A DNA stretch of 64,000 nt, from positions 1,116,001 to 1,180,000 of the forward strand of contig JADJQH010000008.1 of the NCBI GenBank assembly GCA_016712865.1, in the 5' to 3' direction. The DNA is from Dokdonella sp. (GTDB lineage Bacteria; Pseudomonadota; Gammaproteobacteria; Xanthomonadales; Rhodanobacteraceae). Below, piece by piece: positions 1-7,964 of this stretch. The position numbers and the translations under genes were made by a program. The notes under the pieces were generated by a model. That model was not told the DNA's origin, made no database searches, and was given only the letters and a program-made list of their open reading frames with translations. Every line of letters starts with the position of its first letter. The stretch's first letter is position 1.

Positions 1-205
1 CAATCCGATCCTGGTCACCGCGCTCAACTCGGTCATCGGTTACGACCTCGGCGCGGCCACTGCCAAGCAGGCCTACAAGGAGGGCCGTCCGATCATCGAT
101 GTTGCGCTGGAAACCACAAAGCTCTCGCGCAAGGACCTGCTTCGCTTGCTGGATCCCTTGCTGCTGACAAAAGGTGGCATCAAGGGTGGCTCGGCAGGCG
201 GCTGA
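1..205 (+). CDS. fumC: Class II fumarate hydratase family, C-terminal fragment
   Basis: This is the last 67 codons of a gene that begins upstream of the window; it is read from base 2 and ends at TGA 203-205. The segment NPILVTALNSVIGYD followed by a DPLLLTKGGI-type end fits the C-terminal domain of the fumarase/aspartase superfamily. The ending resembles class II fumarase (fumarate to malate, TCA cycle) more than aspartase. The catalytic residues lie outside the window, so the exact member (fumarase or aspartate ammonia-lyase) cannot be proven here. Confidence 0.7.
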   Translation, partial: NPILVTALNSVIGYDLGAATAKQAYKEGRPIIDVALETTKLSRKDLLRLLDPLLLTKGGIKGGSAGG

Positions 206-372
206 TTGTCGCAGGCGCATTGAAGTCGTCACGGAAAACCCGGCAAATGCCCGGCGTGGCACGATCCGTGAATGTGCCGGGCAAAGACATGGCCACTGGC
301 ACATGCCTTTGTAATGTCGGTCCGGCAAGGTTCGAAATTCCGTTCAAAAAATTCAGGATTGTGGAGCAGGCA

Positions 373-1275
373 ATGAGCAAGCGTTTGATTCTGGCACTGG
401 CATTTGTCGCCAGCACGGCATGGGCCCAGCAGAATGTCGATATTTCCGCCGAGCAGTTCAACAGCGGTGATGCCAATGGCACGCTGGCCTCGTTGGGTCG
501 CCAGGCTGCGGCGACGGGCAAGAAGCTCGTCATCACCGCGCCTGCGCATTGGCACGCCAGGATTGCCGCAAGCATCCGCTCCGGCGGCAATGCCGACATC
601 GTGCTCAAGGATGGTTTCTATGAAAACGTCCTCGTGCGTGTCGAGGCGGGTGCCGCTGAACCAGCGAAGGAAGAAGCCAAACCCGTCGAGGCCAAACCTG
701 AAGTGAAGCCTGAGCCAGCGCGCATGCCGCCTCCCGCAACCAAGCCTGCACCTGTGGCGGAGCCGGCAGACCTGCCGGTATCGCCGCCACCGCCTCCGGT
801 GGTGGAAAGCGCGGCTCCGGCCCCGGCGGAAGTCGTGCCTGCCGAAGTTGCACCTGAACCCGAGGCGGTCGCTCCGGCGGAAGTCATTGAACCGGCTCCT
901 GCGCCGACCGAGACTGCTCCGCCTCCAGCGGCCGAGGAAGCAGCCAGCACGGAAGGGCAACAGGCCGCTGCTGCAGCGGCGGACCCCAAGGCACCGCTCA
1001 TGTTCACGGCCCAGGAGCCAGGCGATGTCGATTCGGTGCGTGCTTCGCTGGAGACCCGCTACAACGATGGCAACCGGATTTCCGAGCTGCTCGATGTTGC
1101 CAAGTTGCGTCGCGCTGACGTGATCTACACGGGTGAGGGTGTGGCTGTGGTTGCGCGTCGCGAAGGCGGCCGTTTGTACCGCATGTGGTTGGTGGGCACG
1201 ATCAACCTGAACCAGATCGGCATTGCCAAGGACGGTGCCAATCGTTACCGGGTCATTGGTTCCATCGTGAACTGA
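373..1275 (+). CDS. Exported Pro/Ala-rich protein of unknown function
   Basis: 300 aa, function not recognised. I chose ATG 373 because GGAG lies 6 nt upstream and the product then begins with a clean signal peptide (MSKRLILALAFVASTAWA, cleavage before QQ). Upstream in-frame codons would put residues before it. The mature protein has an N-terminal globular part (about residues 20-95), a Pro/Ala/Glu/Val-rich linker (about 95-210) of the kind that spans the periplasm or wall, and a folded C-terminal domain (about 215-300). No catalytic motif or membrane helix is evident after the signal. A strong terminator follows at 1331-1370, so it is probably monocistronic. The linker could suggest envelope tethering; this is inference. 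Confidence 0.7.
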   Translation: MSKRLILALAFVASTAWAQQNVDISAEQFNSGDANGTLASLGRQAAATGKKLVITAPAHWHARIAASIRSGGNADIVLKDGFYENVLVRVEAGAAEPAKEEAKPVEAKPEVKPEPARMPPPATKPAPVAEPADLPVSPPPPPVVESAAPAPAEVVPAEVAPEPEAVAPAEVIEPAPAPTETAPPPAAEEAASTEGQQAAAAAADPKAPLMFTAQEPGDVDSVRASLETRYNDGNRISELLDVAKLRRADVIYTGEGVAVVARREGGRLYRMWLVGTINLNQIGIAKDGANRYRVIGSIVN

Positions 1276-1330
1276 GCAGGGGGACATCCCCAGCGTTGCT
1301 GCAGGCGGTTGCAGGCTTGCTTGCCCAAAC

Positions 1331-1370
1331 AAAACGGCGACATCCGCAAGGAGTGTCGCCGTTTTCTTTT
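1331..1370. terminator. Bidirectional rho-independent terminator
   Basis: A 12-bp perfect stem (AAAACGGCGACA at 1331-1342, TGTCGCCGTTTT at 1354-1365) encloses an 11-nt loop. An A-run on the left and a T-rich run on the right let it act in both directions. It sits between the convergent exported-protein gene and the ABC permease gene. Confidence 0.85.
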
Positions 1371-1388
1371 CCGATGCCGGGATTGGAC

Positions 1389-2360
1389 TCAGGTTGAGGT
1401 TTCAATCCGCGAGCGGCGCAGCCACACGGCTGCCGCAATCATGGCAATGCCAGCCGCAGCCCCGATCCAGATACCAGGCGTCGCCAGCAGGCCATAGACG
1501 TTGGATGGATCGAGCAGGCTGAGCATGTTGCCGCGCTCGAACGCATGTTCCGGATCGATGAACGCCGGGTTCTTGTCGTTCAGCCACTGGCCGGGAAAGA
1601 TACCGAACAGCAATCGACCAATCAGTTCTTCGAGCATGAATCGGCGACTGATGCTGGGCAGTCCCATCATGCCGATCCAGCTGTTGGCGATGAAGGCAAA
1701 CAACGGAACCAGCACGGCCCACAGGAAGGGTTTGCTGCGCGCATAGGCCGACCAGAACAACAGCCAGCCCACGGTCGGCAACGCCAGCAGGGCGTCCACC
1801 GGCAGGGTCAGCAACATGCGCCAGAACAATCCAAGCGTGTGCGAGGCGGCAATTGCCGGTAGCGGATTCAAGCCGTGAAAGAGGGTCCAGATCCCGACCA
1901 CGACCAGCAGCGCGACATACGCCACGGTGGCCACCAGGAACGAAATGAGCGGGGCAAGCAGGACCGCGGCCGCCACCTTGGACAACACGGTTGCGGTATC
2001 CGACACCGGCAGCGACTTCCAGAACAGCACGCTGCGGTCGCGGCGGTCGTCATACAGCGCACCGAGCAGGTAGAAGAACAGCACGAAGAACAACACCACG
2101 CACAGCAGTCCGGCCAAGGCAACATAGGCCACGTCCAGGCCCATGCCGGCGTGCACGAAGTCTCCCTTGCTCAGGTGTGCGGCCAATTCATCCCAATGGA
2201 TTCCGGAGCGTATTTCAAAGCGCGAGGACGCGCCTTCGGCGGCGATGATGCCGAGCACGGTCAGCAACAGCATGATGCCGCTGACCCAGATCGGTGCCCA
2301 GTAGAAGCCTCCGCGATGTTCCCAGTATTCGCGCTTGAGCAACCAGCCAAACGTGTTCAT
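1389..2360 (-). CDS. ABC-2 type transporter permease
   Basis: 323 aa integral membrane protein with about six to seven hydrophobic segments: one near residues 22-42, a pair around 80-110, then segments near 125-160, 175-205, 215-235 and a C-terminal one at about 290-315. It forms the membrane part of an ABC transporter with the ATPase encoded immediately upstream. Their coding regions overlap by 4 bp (ATGA at 2357-2360), which implies translational coupling. The family (ABC-2 permeases next to YtrA-type GntR regulators) is associated with responses to cell-wall-active compounds, but the substrate cannot be read from this sequence. The gene is last in a four-gene minus-strand operon that ends at the terminator at 1331-1370. 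Confidence 0.85.
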   Translation of the reverse strand: MNTFGWLLKREYWEHRGGFYWAPIWVSGIMLLLTVLGIIAAEGASSRFEIRSGIHWDELAAHLSKGDFVHAGMGLDVAYVALAGLLCVVLFFVLFFYLLGALYDDRRDRSVLFWKSLPVSDTATVLSKVAAAVLLAPLISFLVATVAYVALLVVVGIWTLFHGLNPLPAIAASHTLGLFWRMLLTLPVDALLALPTVGWLLFWSAYARSKPFLWAVLVPLFAFIANSWIGMMGLPSISRRFMLEELIGRLLFGIFPGQWLNDKNPAFIDPEHAFERGNMLSLLDPSNVYGLLATPGIWIGAAAGIAMIAAAVWLRRSRIETST

Positions 2361-3214
2361 GCGTAGGTTCCTTTCATGGTGGCGACAAACAGGTCGGCGA
2401 CGCTGGGTTTGTGCAGCTCACCAAGCTCTTTCAAGCGGGTGCGCTCGACTCCGTCGAACAGGAAAATGGACTTGCCGAAAATCTGGCGCTCATTCAGGGG
2501 TCCCAGGGCGCGAGCAGCAGCGGCCTTGTCCGGATTGACCATGACTTCGACGTAACGCTCGCCGATTTCATCCATCGAGGCGTTCAAGGCGATCTTGCCT
2601 TCACGGATGAAGATCAGGTCGGTGAGGATGTGTTCGATTTCCTCGACCTGATGGGTGGTGACGATGATGGTCTTGTTCTCGTCGAAATAGCCGTTGAGCA
2701 GGTTTTCGTAGAAGGTCTTCCGATACAGGATGTCGAGGCCGAGGGTTGGCTCATCGAGCACCAGAAGGCGTGCATCGATGGCCATGACCAGGGCGAGATG
2801 CAACTGCACGATCATGCCTTTGGAAAGCTCGCGCACGCGCATGCCAGGTTTGAGTTTGGTATGGGCCAGGTAGCCCTCGCACTTTTCGCGTGAGAAGCGG
2901 GGGTGCACCCCAGCCACGAAATCGATGGCCTCGCCAACCTTGATCCAGCGCGGCAGCACCGCAACATCGGCGATGAAGCAGACCTGCTCCATCAACTCCG
3001 TGCGCTGGGTCCTCGGGTTGAGGCCAAGAACGGACAATTCACCATCGAACTCACTGAGTCCGAGAATGGCCTTGAGCGCGGTGGTCTTGCCGGCACCGTT
3101 GGGACCGATCAAACCAACGATGCGGCCACTGGCGACCTCGAAATCTATGGAGTCGAGGGCGACGGTCGTGCCAAAGCGCTTGCTCAATCCGCGGGCGTGG
3201 ACAACGGCGCTCAT
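2357..3214 (-). CDS. ABC transporter ATP-binding protein
   Basis: 285 aa. Start ATG (3212-3214) overlaps the stop of the GntR gene as ATGA, so I preferred it over longer in-frame extensions. It has a Walker A motif (GPNGAGKT, about residues 38-45), a signature region around ELSKGM, Walker B LLVLDEPTLGLD and the H-loop TTHQVEE. The signature reads LSKGM rather than LSGGQ, a variant common in this exporter subgroup. It energises the permease encoded next. The ATPase-permease-GntR arrangement is that of ytr/bcr-type exporters. The C-terminal 70 residues are family-specific and not an enzyme domain. Confidence 0.9.
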   Translation of the reverse strand: MSAVVHARGLSKRFGTTVALDSIDFEVASGRIVGLIGPNGAGKTTALKAILGLSEFDGELSVLGLNPRTQRTELMEQVCFIADVAVLPRWIKVGEAIDFVAGVHPRFSREKCEGYLAHTKLKPGMRVRELSKGMIVQLHLALVMAIDARLLVLDEPTLGLDILYRKTFYENLLNGYFDENKTIIVTTHQVEEIEHILTDLIFIREGKIALNASMDEIGERYVEVMVNPDKAAAARALGPLNERQIFGKSIFLFDGVERTRLKELGELHKPSVADLFVATMKGTYA

Positions 3215-3585
3215 CGGGATTCTCCGGTTGTGCCTGGGGCATGTTTGATCAGGGTGCCGAGGTCGATGCCCATGCGCTCCAGGCGCGCGAACAGCGTGGG
3301 CCATTCTTCCTTGAGGAAGCGTTCACGCTCGGATTTCAGCAGGGCAGCGTGCGCCCCTTCGCTCACATACATGCCCAGCCCTCGCTTTTTCTCCACCAGG
3401 TTCTCATCGACGAGTTCCTGGTAAGCCTTTGAAACCGTGATTGGATTGATCTGGAAATCCGCTGCCACTTGACGCACTGAAGGAAGCGCGTCTCCCTGTT
3501 TGAGCACTCCGTCGAGAATCATCGCCACCACACGATCGCGCAGCTGGCGATAAATGGGGGTGTTGTCATTCCAAACCGTGCTCAT
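3211..3585 (-). CDS. GntR family transcriptional regulator, YtrA subfamily
   Basis: 124 aa, the short form typical of the YtrA subfamily: an N-terminal winged helix (PIYRQLRDRVVAMILDG, then LPSVRQVAADFQINPITVSK) and a short C-terminal dimerisation tail instead of a ligand domain. It begins 3 bp after the stop of the small exported-protein gene and overlaps the ATPase start by 4 bp. It should repress the operon it belongs to: a palindrome of the right form covers the operon promoter at 3987-4028. The effector is unknown; for relatives it is often envelope stress or a cell-wall antibiotic. Confidence 0.9.
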   Translation of the reverse strand: MSTVWNDNTPIYRQLRDRVVAMILDGVLKQGDALPSVRQVAADFQINPITVSKAYQELVDENLVEKKRGLGMYVSEGAHAALLKSERERFLKEEWPTLFARLERMGIDLGTLIKHAPGTTGESR

Positions 3586-3588
3586 GGC

Positions 3589-3957
3589 TTATTCCTTGAT
3601 GACGCGAGGCATCAGCTTGCCAAACGAGTAGTAGGGCATGTCCAGGCGCGCATGCGGCAATGCTGCAACGCCGGGAACAGAGTCGCGCGCCTCGGACACG
3701 GACGCGACCTGCGGTGACGGCTCGTCGACTGCAAGTTCCGGGGCTTTCGCGCTGACGACGATGGTCGGCAAGGTGGGAATCGGGGCCTCGGCGCGTACAT
3801 GGATGGTTTCCAGCATCGGAATCGAGGAGGCGTTCCCGGCGTGCAGCGGTTCTGCCGACCGTGGCTGCTCGGCATGAATACCCGCGAAGCTGGCGATCCC
3901 GAGAACAGTGGTGATAGCCAGGGCGAGCAGGCTGCGCAAACGGATGATTCGGTTCAT
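3589..3957 (-). CDS. Small exported protein, first gene of the YtrA-type operon
   Basis: 122 aa, not recognised. ATG 3955-3957 is preceded by GGGAGG at the right distance and gives a signal peptide (MNRIIRLRSLLALAITTVLG, cleavage probably near IHA-EQ). Longer in-frame starts would run back through the promoter and operator, so they were rejected. The mature part is low in structure and rich in Pro, Ala and Val. It contains two similar segments, LETIHVRAEAPIPTLP and TIVVSAKAPEL, which read like imperfect repeats. Its position at the head of an ABC exporter operon, 3 bp before the regulator, suggests a periplasmic accessory or sensor role. That is inference from context only. Confidence 0.75.
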   Translation of the reverse strand: MNRIIRLRSLLALAITTVLGIASFAGIHAEQPRSAEPLHAGNASSIPMLETIHVRAEAPIPTLPTIVVSAKAPELAVDEPSPQVASVSEARDSVPGVAALPHARLDMPYYSFGKLMPRVIKE

Positions 3958-3986
3958 GGCGACCTCCCTGAGGTCTGTTGTTGATC

Positions 3987-4028
3987 TGGTGTTGTAGCGA
4001 ACTATAACACCATATCTCAGGGTGTCAA
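3987..4028 (-). promoter_or_regulatory. Sigma70 promoter overlapped by a GntR/YtrA-type operator
   Basis: Read on the minus strand, TTGACA (4028-4023) and TATAGT (4006-4001) are 16 bp apart, close to consensus, and face the small exported-protein gene. The palindrome TGGTGTT (3987-3993) / AACACCA (4006-4012) overlaps the -10 box and the start region. It contains GGTG-N16-CACC exactly, the form I recall being reported for a YtrA regulator in Xanthomonas (from memory, not checked). Binding there would block RNA polymerase, so the operon should be self-repressed. Confidence 0.75.
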
Positions 4029-4187
4029 GCCAGCCGTATGCATGACTGATGGCATGCGGGAGCCAGAACAGGACCTGCGGCCACCAGTTTCCACGTCGGT
4101 AGTCGTGCAAAGGCAGGCATGAGCTCGCCCCACGCGGGTCGCGAGCATGTGGAATACTCGGGCTTTCTTTTCCCGGAGGAATGGGCC

Positions 4188-4748
4188 GTGTTCAGAATCG
4201 TGCTTTTCGCGATGTTGGCCAGCGGCAGTGCACTTGCCCAGCAATGCGGCGACCTGGTGGCCGCAAAATTCCGCCCGTTGGCAGGCAAGGAAACCGTGGA
4301 CCTGTGCAAGGCCTATGCGGGCAAGGTGTTGCTGGTCGTCAACACCGCCAGCAAATGCGGTTACACGCCTCAGTACGAGGGATTGGAGGCCTTGAATGCA
4401 AAGTACGCGGATCGTGGATTTGCCGTACTGGGCTTTCCTTCAAACGATTTCAGGCAACAGGAGCCGGGAACGGAATCGGAAATCCGTGACTTCTGCACAC
4501 TCACCTATGGCGTGAAGTTTCCGATGTTCGAGAAGGTGCACGTCAAGCAGGAAAGCGCTCATCCCTTCTATGCCGGACTGGCGGCCGCATCCGGCGGGCG
4601 CTATCCAAGCTGGAATTTCTACAAATACCTGATCGACCGCAATGGCAAGGTGGTCGCGGATTTTGCCAGCAAGGTAGCGCCGGATGACCGCGATCTGGTG
4701 ACCCGTATCGAAGGCTTGCTTGCAGAGCCGGCGATAGAGACGAAATAG
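4188..4748 (+). CDS. Glutathione peroxidase family protein, exported
   Basis: 186 aa. GTG 4188 is chosen because GGAGGA lies 8 nt upstream and the resulting N-terminus is a signal peptide ending ASGSALAQQ; no good ATG exists upstream in frame. The core has the GPx fold with the peroxidatic Cys in NTASKCGYTPQY (Cys rather than selenocysteine), GFPSNDF, and the WNFYKYL motif that supplies the catalytic Trp and Asn. Such Cys-type enzymes usually reduce peroxides with thioredoxin rather than glutathione. A periplasmic location is predicted, unlike the cytoplasmic BtuE form. It is a single gene, followed by a palindromic repeat rather than another gene. Confidence 0.88.
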   Translation: MFRIVLFAMLASGSALAQQCGDLVAAKFRPLAGKETVDLCKAYAGKVLLVVNTASKCGYTPQYEGLEALNAKYADRGFAVLGFPSNDFRQQEPGTESEIRDFCTLTYGVKFPMFEKVHVKQESAHPFYAGLAAASGGRYPSWNFYKYLIDRNGKVVADFASKVAPDDRDLVTRIEGLLAEPAIETK

Positions 4749-4765
4749 GGACGCGGGATTGGGGA

Positions 4766-4791
4766 GCAGGTCGGGTTGTAATCCGACCTGC
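4766..4791. repeat. Short palindromic repeat (GGTCGG/CCGACC family)
   Basis: Perfect 9-bp arms (GCAGGTCGG, CCGACCTGC) flank an 8-nt loop just after the peroxidase stop. The same core occurs at 39140-39165 and 39225-39244, so this is a dispersed REP-like family. A second, unrelated hairpin (GCCCCTGC 4858-4865, GCAGGGGC 4870-4877) follows before the next gene. Confidence 0.7.
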
Positions 4792-4913
4792 CAAACTGGC
4801 AGAACCATTGGCTCGGCCACGTCCCGCTTCGTGACTTCCCGAAACCCAAGTCGCTGGGCCCCTGCCTTCGCAGGGGCGTCGGCTGCGAGTTTTCGAGTCC
4901 CGGGTCCCGACTC

Positions 4914-6635
4914 TCAGCCCTCGGGCCGGATCAGCCCCAGTGCTTCAAGTTTCAGCACGATCTGCTGGACTGCTTCATCCGGGGCGATCGAGGTGGTGTC
5001 GATGCGCAGATCCGGGTTTTCCGGGATCTCGTAGGGATCGCTGATGCCGGTGAACTCCTTGATTTTCCCGGCACGGGCCATGGCATAGAGTCCCTTGCGG
5101 TCGCGCGCTTCGCAGGTTTCGATCGGAGTTGACACGTGTACTTCGACGAACACGCCGGCTGCGCTGATGCCTTCGCGCACGATGTCGCGCGAGCCCTTGT
5201 AGGGCGCAATCGGCGCACAGATGGCGATACCGCCATTCTTGGTGATCTCGGATGCGACAAAGCCGATGCGTTGCACGTTCAGGTCGCGATGCGCCTTGGA
5301 GAAACCAAGCTCGCTGGAGAGATTCTTGCGCACGATGTCGCCATCGAGCAGGGTGACCGGTCGCGTGCCCAGTTCCAGCAAACGCACCAGCAGGGCATTG
5401 GCAATGGTCGATTTGCCGGAGCCCGAAAGTCCGGTGAAGAACACCGTGAACCCTTGTTTGTGGCGCGGCGGATGGGTGCGCCGCAATTCCTCGATCACTT
5501 CCGGATAGGTGAACCATTCAGGAATGTCGAGGCCTTCCTGCAGGCGGCGACGCAACTCGGTGCCGGAGATGTTGAGCACGGTGGCGCCTTCGGGCACTTC
5601 ATCCGCCGGCATGTACTGGGCACGTTCGGCCACGAAGACCATTTCCTGGAACGGCACCATGGTGATGCCGAGTTCCGCCTGATGCCGGGCAACCAGGGTC
5701 TGCGCATCGTAGGGGCCATAGAACGGCGTTCCCGAGCTGTCCTTGCCGGGGCCGGCATGGTCGCGGCCCACGATGAAATGGGTGCAGCCGTGGTTCTTGC
5801 GGATGATGGCGTGCCACAGCGCCTCGCGCGGCCCGCCCATGCGCATGGCCAGGTGCAACAGGGCCAAGGTGGTGGTTTGCTCCGGATAGTGGCGCAGCAG
5901 TTTTTCGTAGCAGCGCACGCGGGTGTAATGGTCGATGTCACCGGGTTTGGTCAAACCCACCACCGGCTGGATCAGCAGGTTGGCCTCGGCAATCTGGGCG
6001 GCGCGGAAGGTCAGCTCCAGATGCGCGCGATGCATGGGATTGCGGGTCTGGAAGGCGACGATGCGCGACCAGCCCATCTTGGAGAAAAACGCGCGAACTT
6101 CGCGCGGCGTCGATCGCAAATGGCCGAAGTCGTAGTGACGTGGCATTTCAAGCCCGTGCAGGCGGCCGCCAAGGTAAATGGGGTGGCTGCGCTCCAGCAA
6201 ATGGCTGACGCTCGGATGCTTGCGGTCGGTGGTGCCGAATACCTGCTTGGCTTCGAGCTCGAGATCCGGTTCAAAACGATCCTCGATATCCAGGATGGCC
6301 AGCACCACGCCTTCCGGGTCACGCAGGGCAATGCGGGTGGCGGAACCGAGGGAATCGGCAAACTCGCGGCTGATGTCCAGGGTGATCGGCATCGGCCACA
6401 GTTCGCCTGATGCCAGGCGCATGGTGTCGCGTACTGATTCGTAATCCGAGCGCAGCATGAATCCACGCAGGGGCGAAAATGCTCCGTTCAGCAGCATTTC
6501 CAGGTCGCACATCTGGCGCGGAGTCAGGTCCCAGGAGGGCAGGCTCGCCGAGAGTTGCTTGAGCCTGGCGGCTTCTTCGGCTGCTACGAGGCCATCGACG
6601 AGATGGCCGCCATGCGGAGCGATCAGCTGTGACAT
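4914..6635 (-). CDS. Bifunctional sulfate adenylyltransferase / adenylylsulfate kinase
   Basis: 573 aa cytoplasmic enzyme of sulfate activation: sulfate to APS (N-terminal half), then APS to PAPS (C-terminal half). The ATP sulfurylase part (about residues 1-385) is the single-chain type, with QTRNPMHRAH near residue 195 and GRDHAG near 290. The APS kinase part (about 395-573) has the P-loop GLSGSGKS, DGD, and an intact FSKAHRDLNVQRIGF segment, so both halves look active. AGGA upstream supports MSQL as the start; five more in-frame codons lie before it. Many gammaproteobacteria use the heteromeric CysD/CysN(C) system, so this Sat-CysC fusion is a notable alternative. No other sulfur gene is adjacent. 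Confidence 0.93.
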   Translation of the reverse strand: MSQLIAPHGGHLVDGLVAAEEAARLKQLSASLPSWDLTPRQMCDLEMLLNGAFSPLRGFMLRSDYESVRDTMRLASGELWPMPITLDISREFADSLGSATRIALRDPEGVVLAILDIEDRFEPDLELEAKQVFGTTDRKHPSVSHLLERSHPIYLGGRLHGLEMPRHYDFGHLRSTPREVRAFFSKMGWSRIVAFQTRNPMHRAHLELTFRAAQIAEANLLIQPVVGLTKPGDIDHYTRVRCYEKLLRHYPEQTTTLALLHLAMRMGGPREALWHAIIRKNHGCTHFIVGRDHAGPGKDSSGTPFYGPYDAQTLVARHQAELGITMVPFQEMVFVAERAQYMPADEVPEGATVLNISGTELRRRLQEGLDIPEWFTYPEVIEELRRTHPPRHKQGFTVFFTGLSGSGKSTIANALLVRLLELGTRPVTLLDGDIVRKNLSSELGFSKAHRDLNVQRIGFVASEITKNGGIAICAPIAPYKGSRDIVREGISAAGVFVEVHVSTPIETCEARDRKGLYAMARAGKIKEFTGISDPYEIPENPDLRIDTTSIAPDEAVQQIVLKLEALGLIRPEG

Positions 6636-7115
6636 TGGTGTTCCTGGCAAATGGAGAGAACAGGCGCATCAACCGGCGCGACGTCTTTATCGACCGCCTT
6701 TTTCCGGATTGGATTCGCGGGAGGGTCCGGACCCGGACTGCCGGCCATGGAAACGGTCGGTCGGTCGCTGTGGTTCGGCACAACTGCGGAATTATAGGCG
6801 TTTGCGGGGTTTCATGGGCTCGTCGCCTGCGTTGACTTGTGCTGCGGCTCGCTCTGGGCTGTTGGGGCAAGGGGTTTCCGGCGACGGCGGACGACCTGAA
6901 CCAGAATCCGGGCGCCATTCATGGAACCTGGGGAACCCTGCGCAACCGGCGTGTTCTCAGTCCGCCGCAAGGGCCGGTGCCAGCGGCCGGCCCTGACTCC
7001 GGCCAATTTGCCAAGCCATGCGGCCGCCGCCACAATATGCGGCCCGCTTGGCGGTCGGTTTCCAGTCGGGTGGCCAGCAGCCGTCCTCAATCGTTTTACC
7101 CAGGAGTTCTCATAC
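6636..7115. other. 480-bp gene-free region between sulfurylase and FKBP genes
   Basis: Divergent promoter region. On the minus strand a consensus -10, TATAAT (6796-6791), faces the sulfurylase gene and would give a leader of about 150 nt; its -35 is weak. On the plus side only the FKBP gene's ribosome site (CAGGAG 7101-7106) is clear. No convincing small gene, repeat or terminator was found in 6840-7090. Confidence 0.5.
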
Positions 7116-7856
7116 ATGACCCGTTTTGTGCGCAAGACCCTCATCGCTGCCGCATTGACCACGGCGTTTGTCGCCGGCAATGCCATGGCCATCGATGCTT
7201 CACTGAAGACCGAAAAAGACAAGATCAGCTACATGGTCGGCGCCGACGTCGGTCGCGGCCTGTCGCAGATCAAGGATGAGCTGGATCTGAAGCTTGTGCT
7301 CCAGGCCCTGCAGGATGAGTTCAATGGCGGCAAGACCCTGATGACCCAGGAAGAAGGGCAGACGGTTCGCCAGGAGTTCATGCAGAAGTTGCAGGCCAAG
7401 CGCGTTGCCGACGAAAAGGTGGCCGCCGACAAGAACAAGGCTGAAGGTACTGCTTACTTGGCCAAGAACAAGGCCAAGGCCGGCGTGAAGACCACCGCAT
7501 CCGGCTTGCAATACGAGGTGATCAAGCAGGGCACGGGTCCGATGCCGAAGGCCACCGACACGGTCAAGGTCGACTACACCGGCACCAAGGTTGACGGCAC
7601 CAAGTTCGACAGCTCGATCGATCGCGGTCAGCCGGCCACGTTCCCGCTGAATGGCGTGATCAAGGGCTGGACCGAAGGCCTGCAGTTGATGCCGGTTGGT
7701 TCCGAGTACCGCCTGGTCATTCCTGCCGAGCTTGCCTACGGTGAGAATGCTCCGCCGCAGATCGGTCCCAACGCGACCCTGATCTTCGACGTCAAGCTGA
7801 TCTCGATCGAGACTGCTGCCGCAGCGCCTGCACCGGCTGCTCCAGAGAAGAAGTAA
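7116..7856 (+). CDS. FKBP-type peptidyl-prolyl cis-trans isomerase, exported (FkpA/Mip-like)
   Basis: 246 aa. ATG 7116 has CAGGAG 9 nt upstream and gives a typical signal peptide ending GNAMA. Residues 23-125 form the helical dimerisation domain of the FkpA/Mip group (DKISYMVGADVGRGL, then a Lys/Ala-rich long helix). Residues about 130-230 are the FKBP domain (VDYTGTKVDGTKFDSS, GVIKGWTEGLQLM, AYGENAPPQIGPNATLIF). A short Ala/Pro tail ends the protein. It should act in the periplasm as a folding helper and chaperone. It is transcribed alone and ends at the terminator at 7876-7913. Confidence 0.93.
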   Translation: MTRFVRKTLIAAALTTAFVAGNAMAIDASLKTEKDKISYMVGADVGRGLSQIKDELDLKLVLQALQDEFNGGKTLMTQEEGQTVRQEFMQKLQAKRVADEKVAADKNKAEGTAYLAKNKAKAGVKTTASGLQYEVIKQGTGPMPKATDTVKVDYTGTKVDGTKFDSSIDRGQPATFPLNGVIKGWTEGLQLMPVGSEYRLVIPAELAYGENAPPQIGPNATLIFDVKLISIETAAAAPAPAAPEKK

Positions 7857-7875
7857 TCGCGAGGTGGCTGTAACT

Positions 7876-7913
7876 GAAGGCGTGCCGCAGGTCGGCACGC
7901 CTTCATGCTTTTT
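7876..7913 (+). terminator. Rho-independent terminator of the FKBP gene
   Basis: An 11-bp perfect stem (GAAGGCGTGCC 7876-7886, GGCACGCCTTC 7894-7904) with a 7-nt loop is followed by CTTTTTG. It lies 20 bp after the FKBP stop and about 50 bp before ugd. Confidence 0.85.
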
Positions 7914-7964
7914 GCAGCACGCATCCGCCGTCCACGATGGATGCGCTGCCAGGGAGTCGAACAT

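Noticed and set aside
618-1007. Long open frames antisense to the Pro/Ala-rich exported protein
   Set aside because: They arise from the high GC and repetitive Pro/Ala codons; no ribosome site, no family resemblance.
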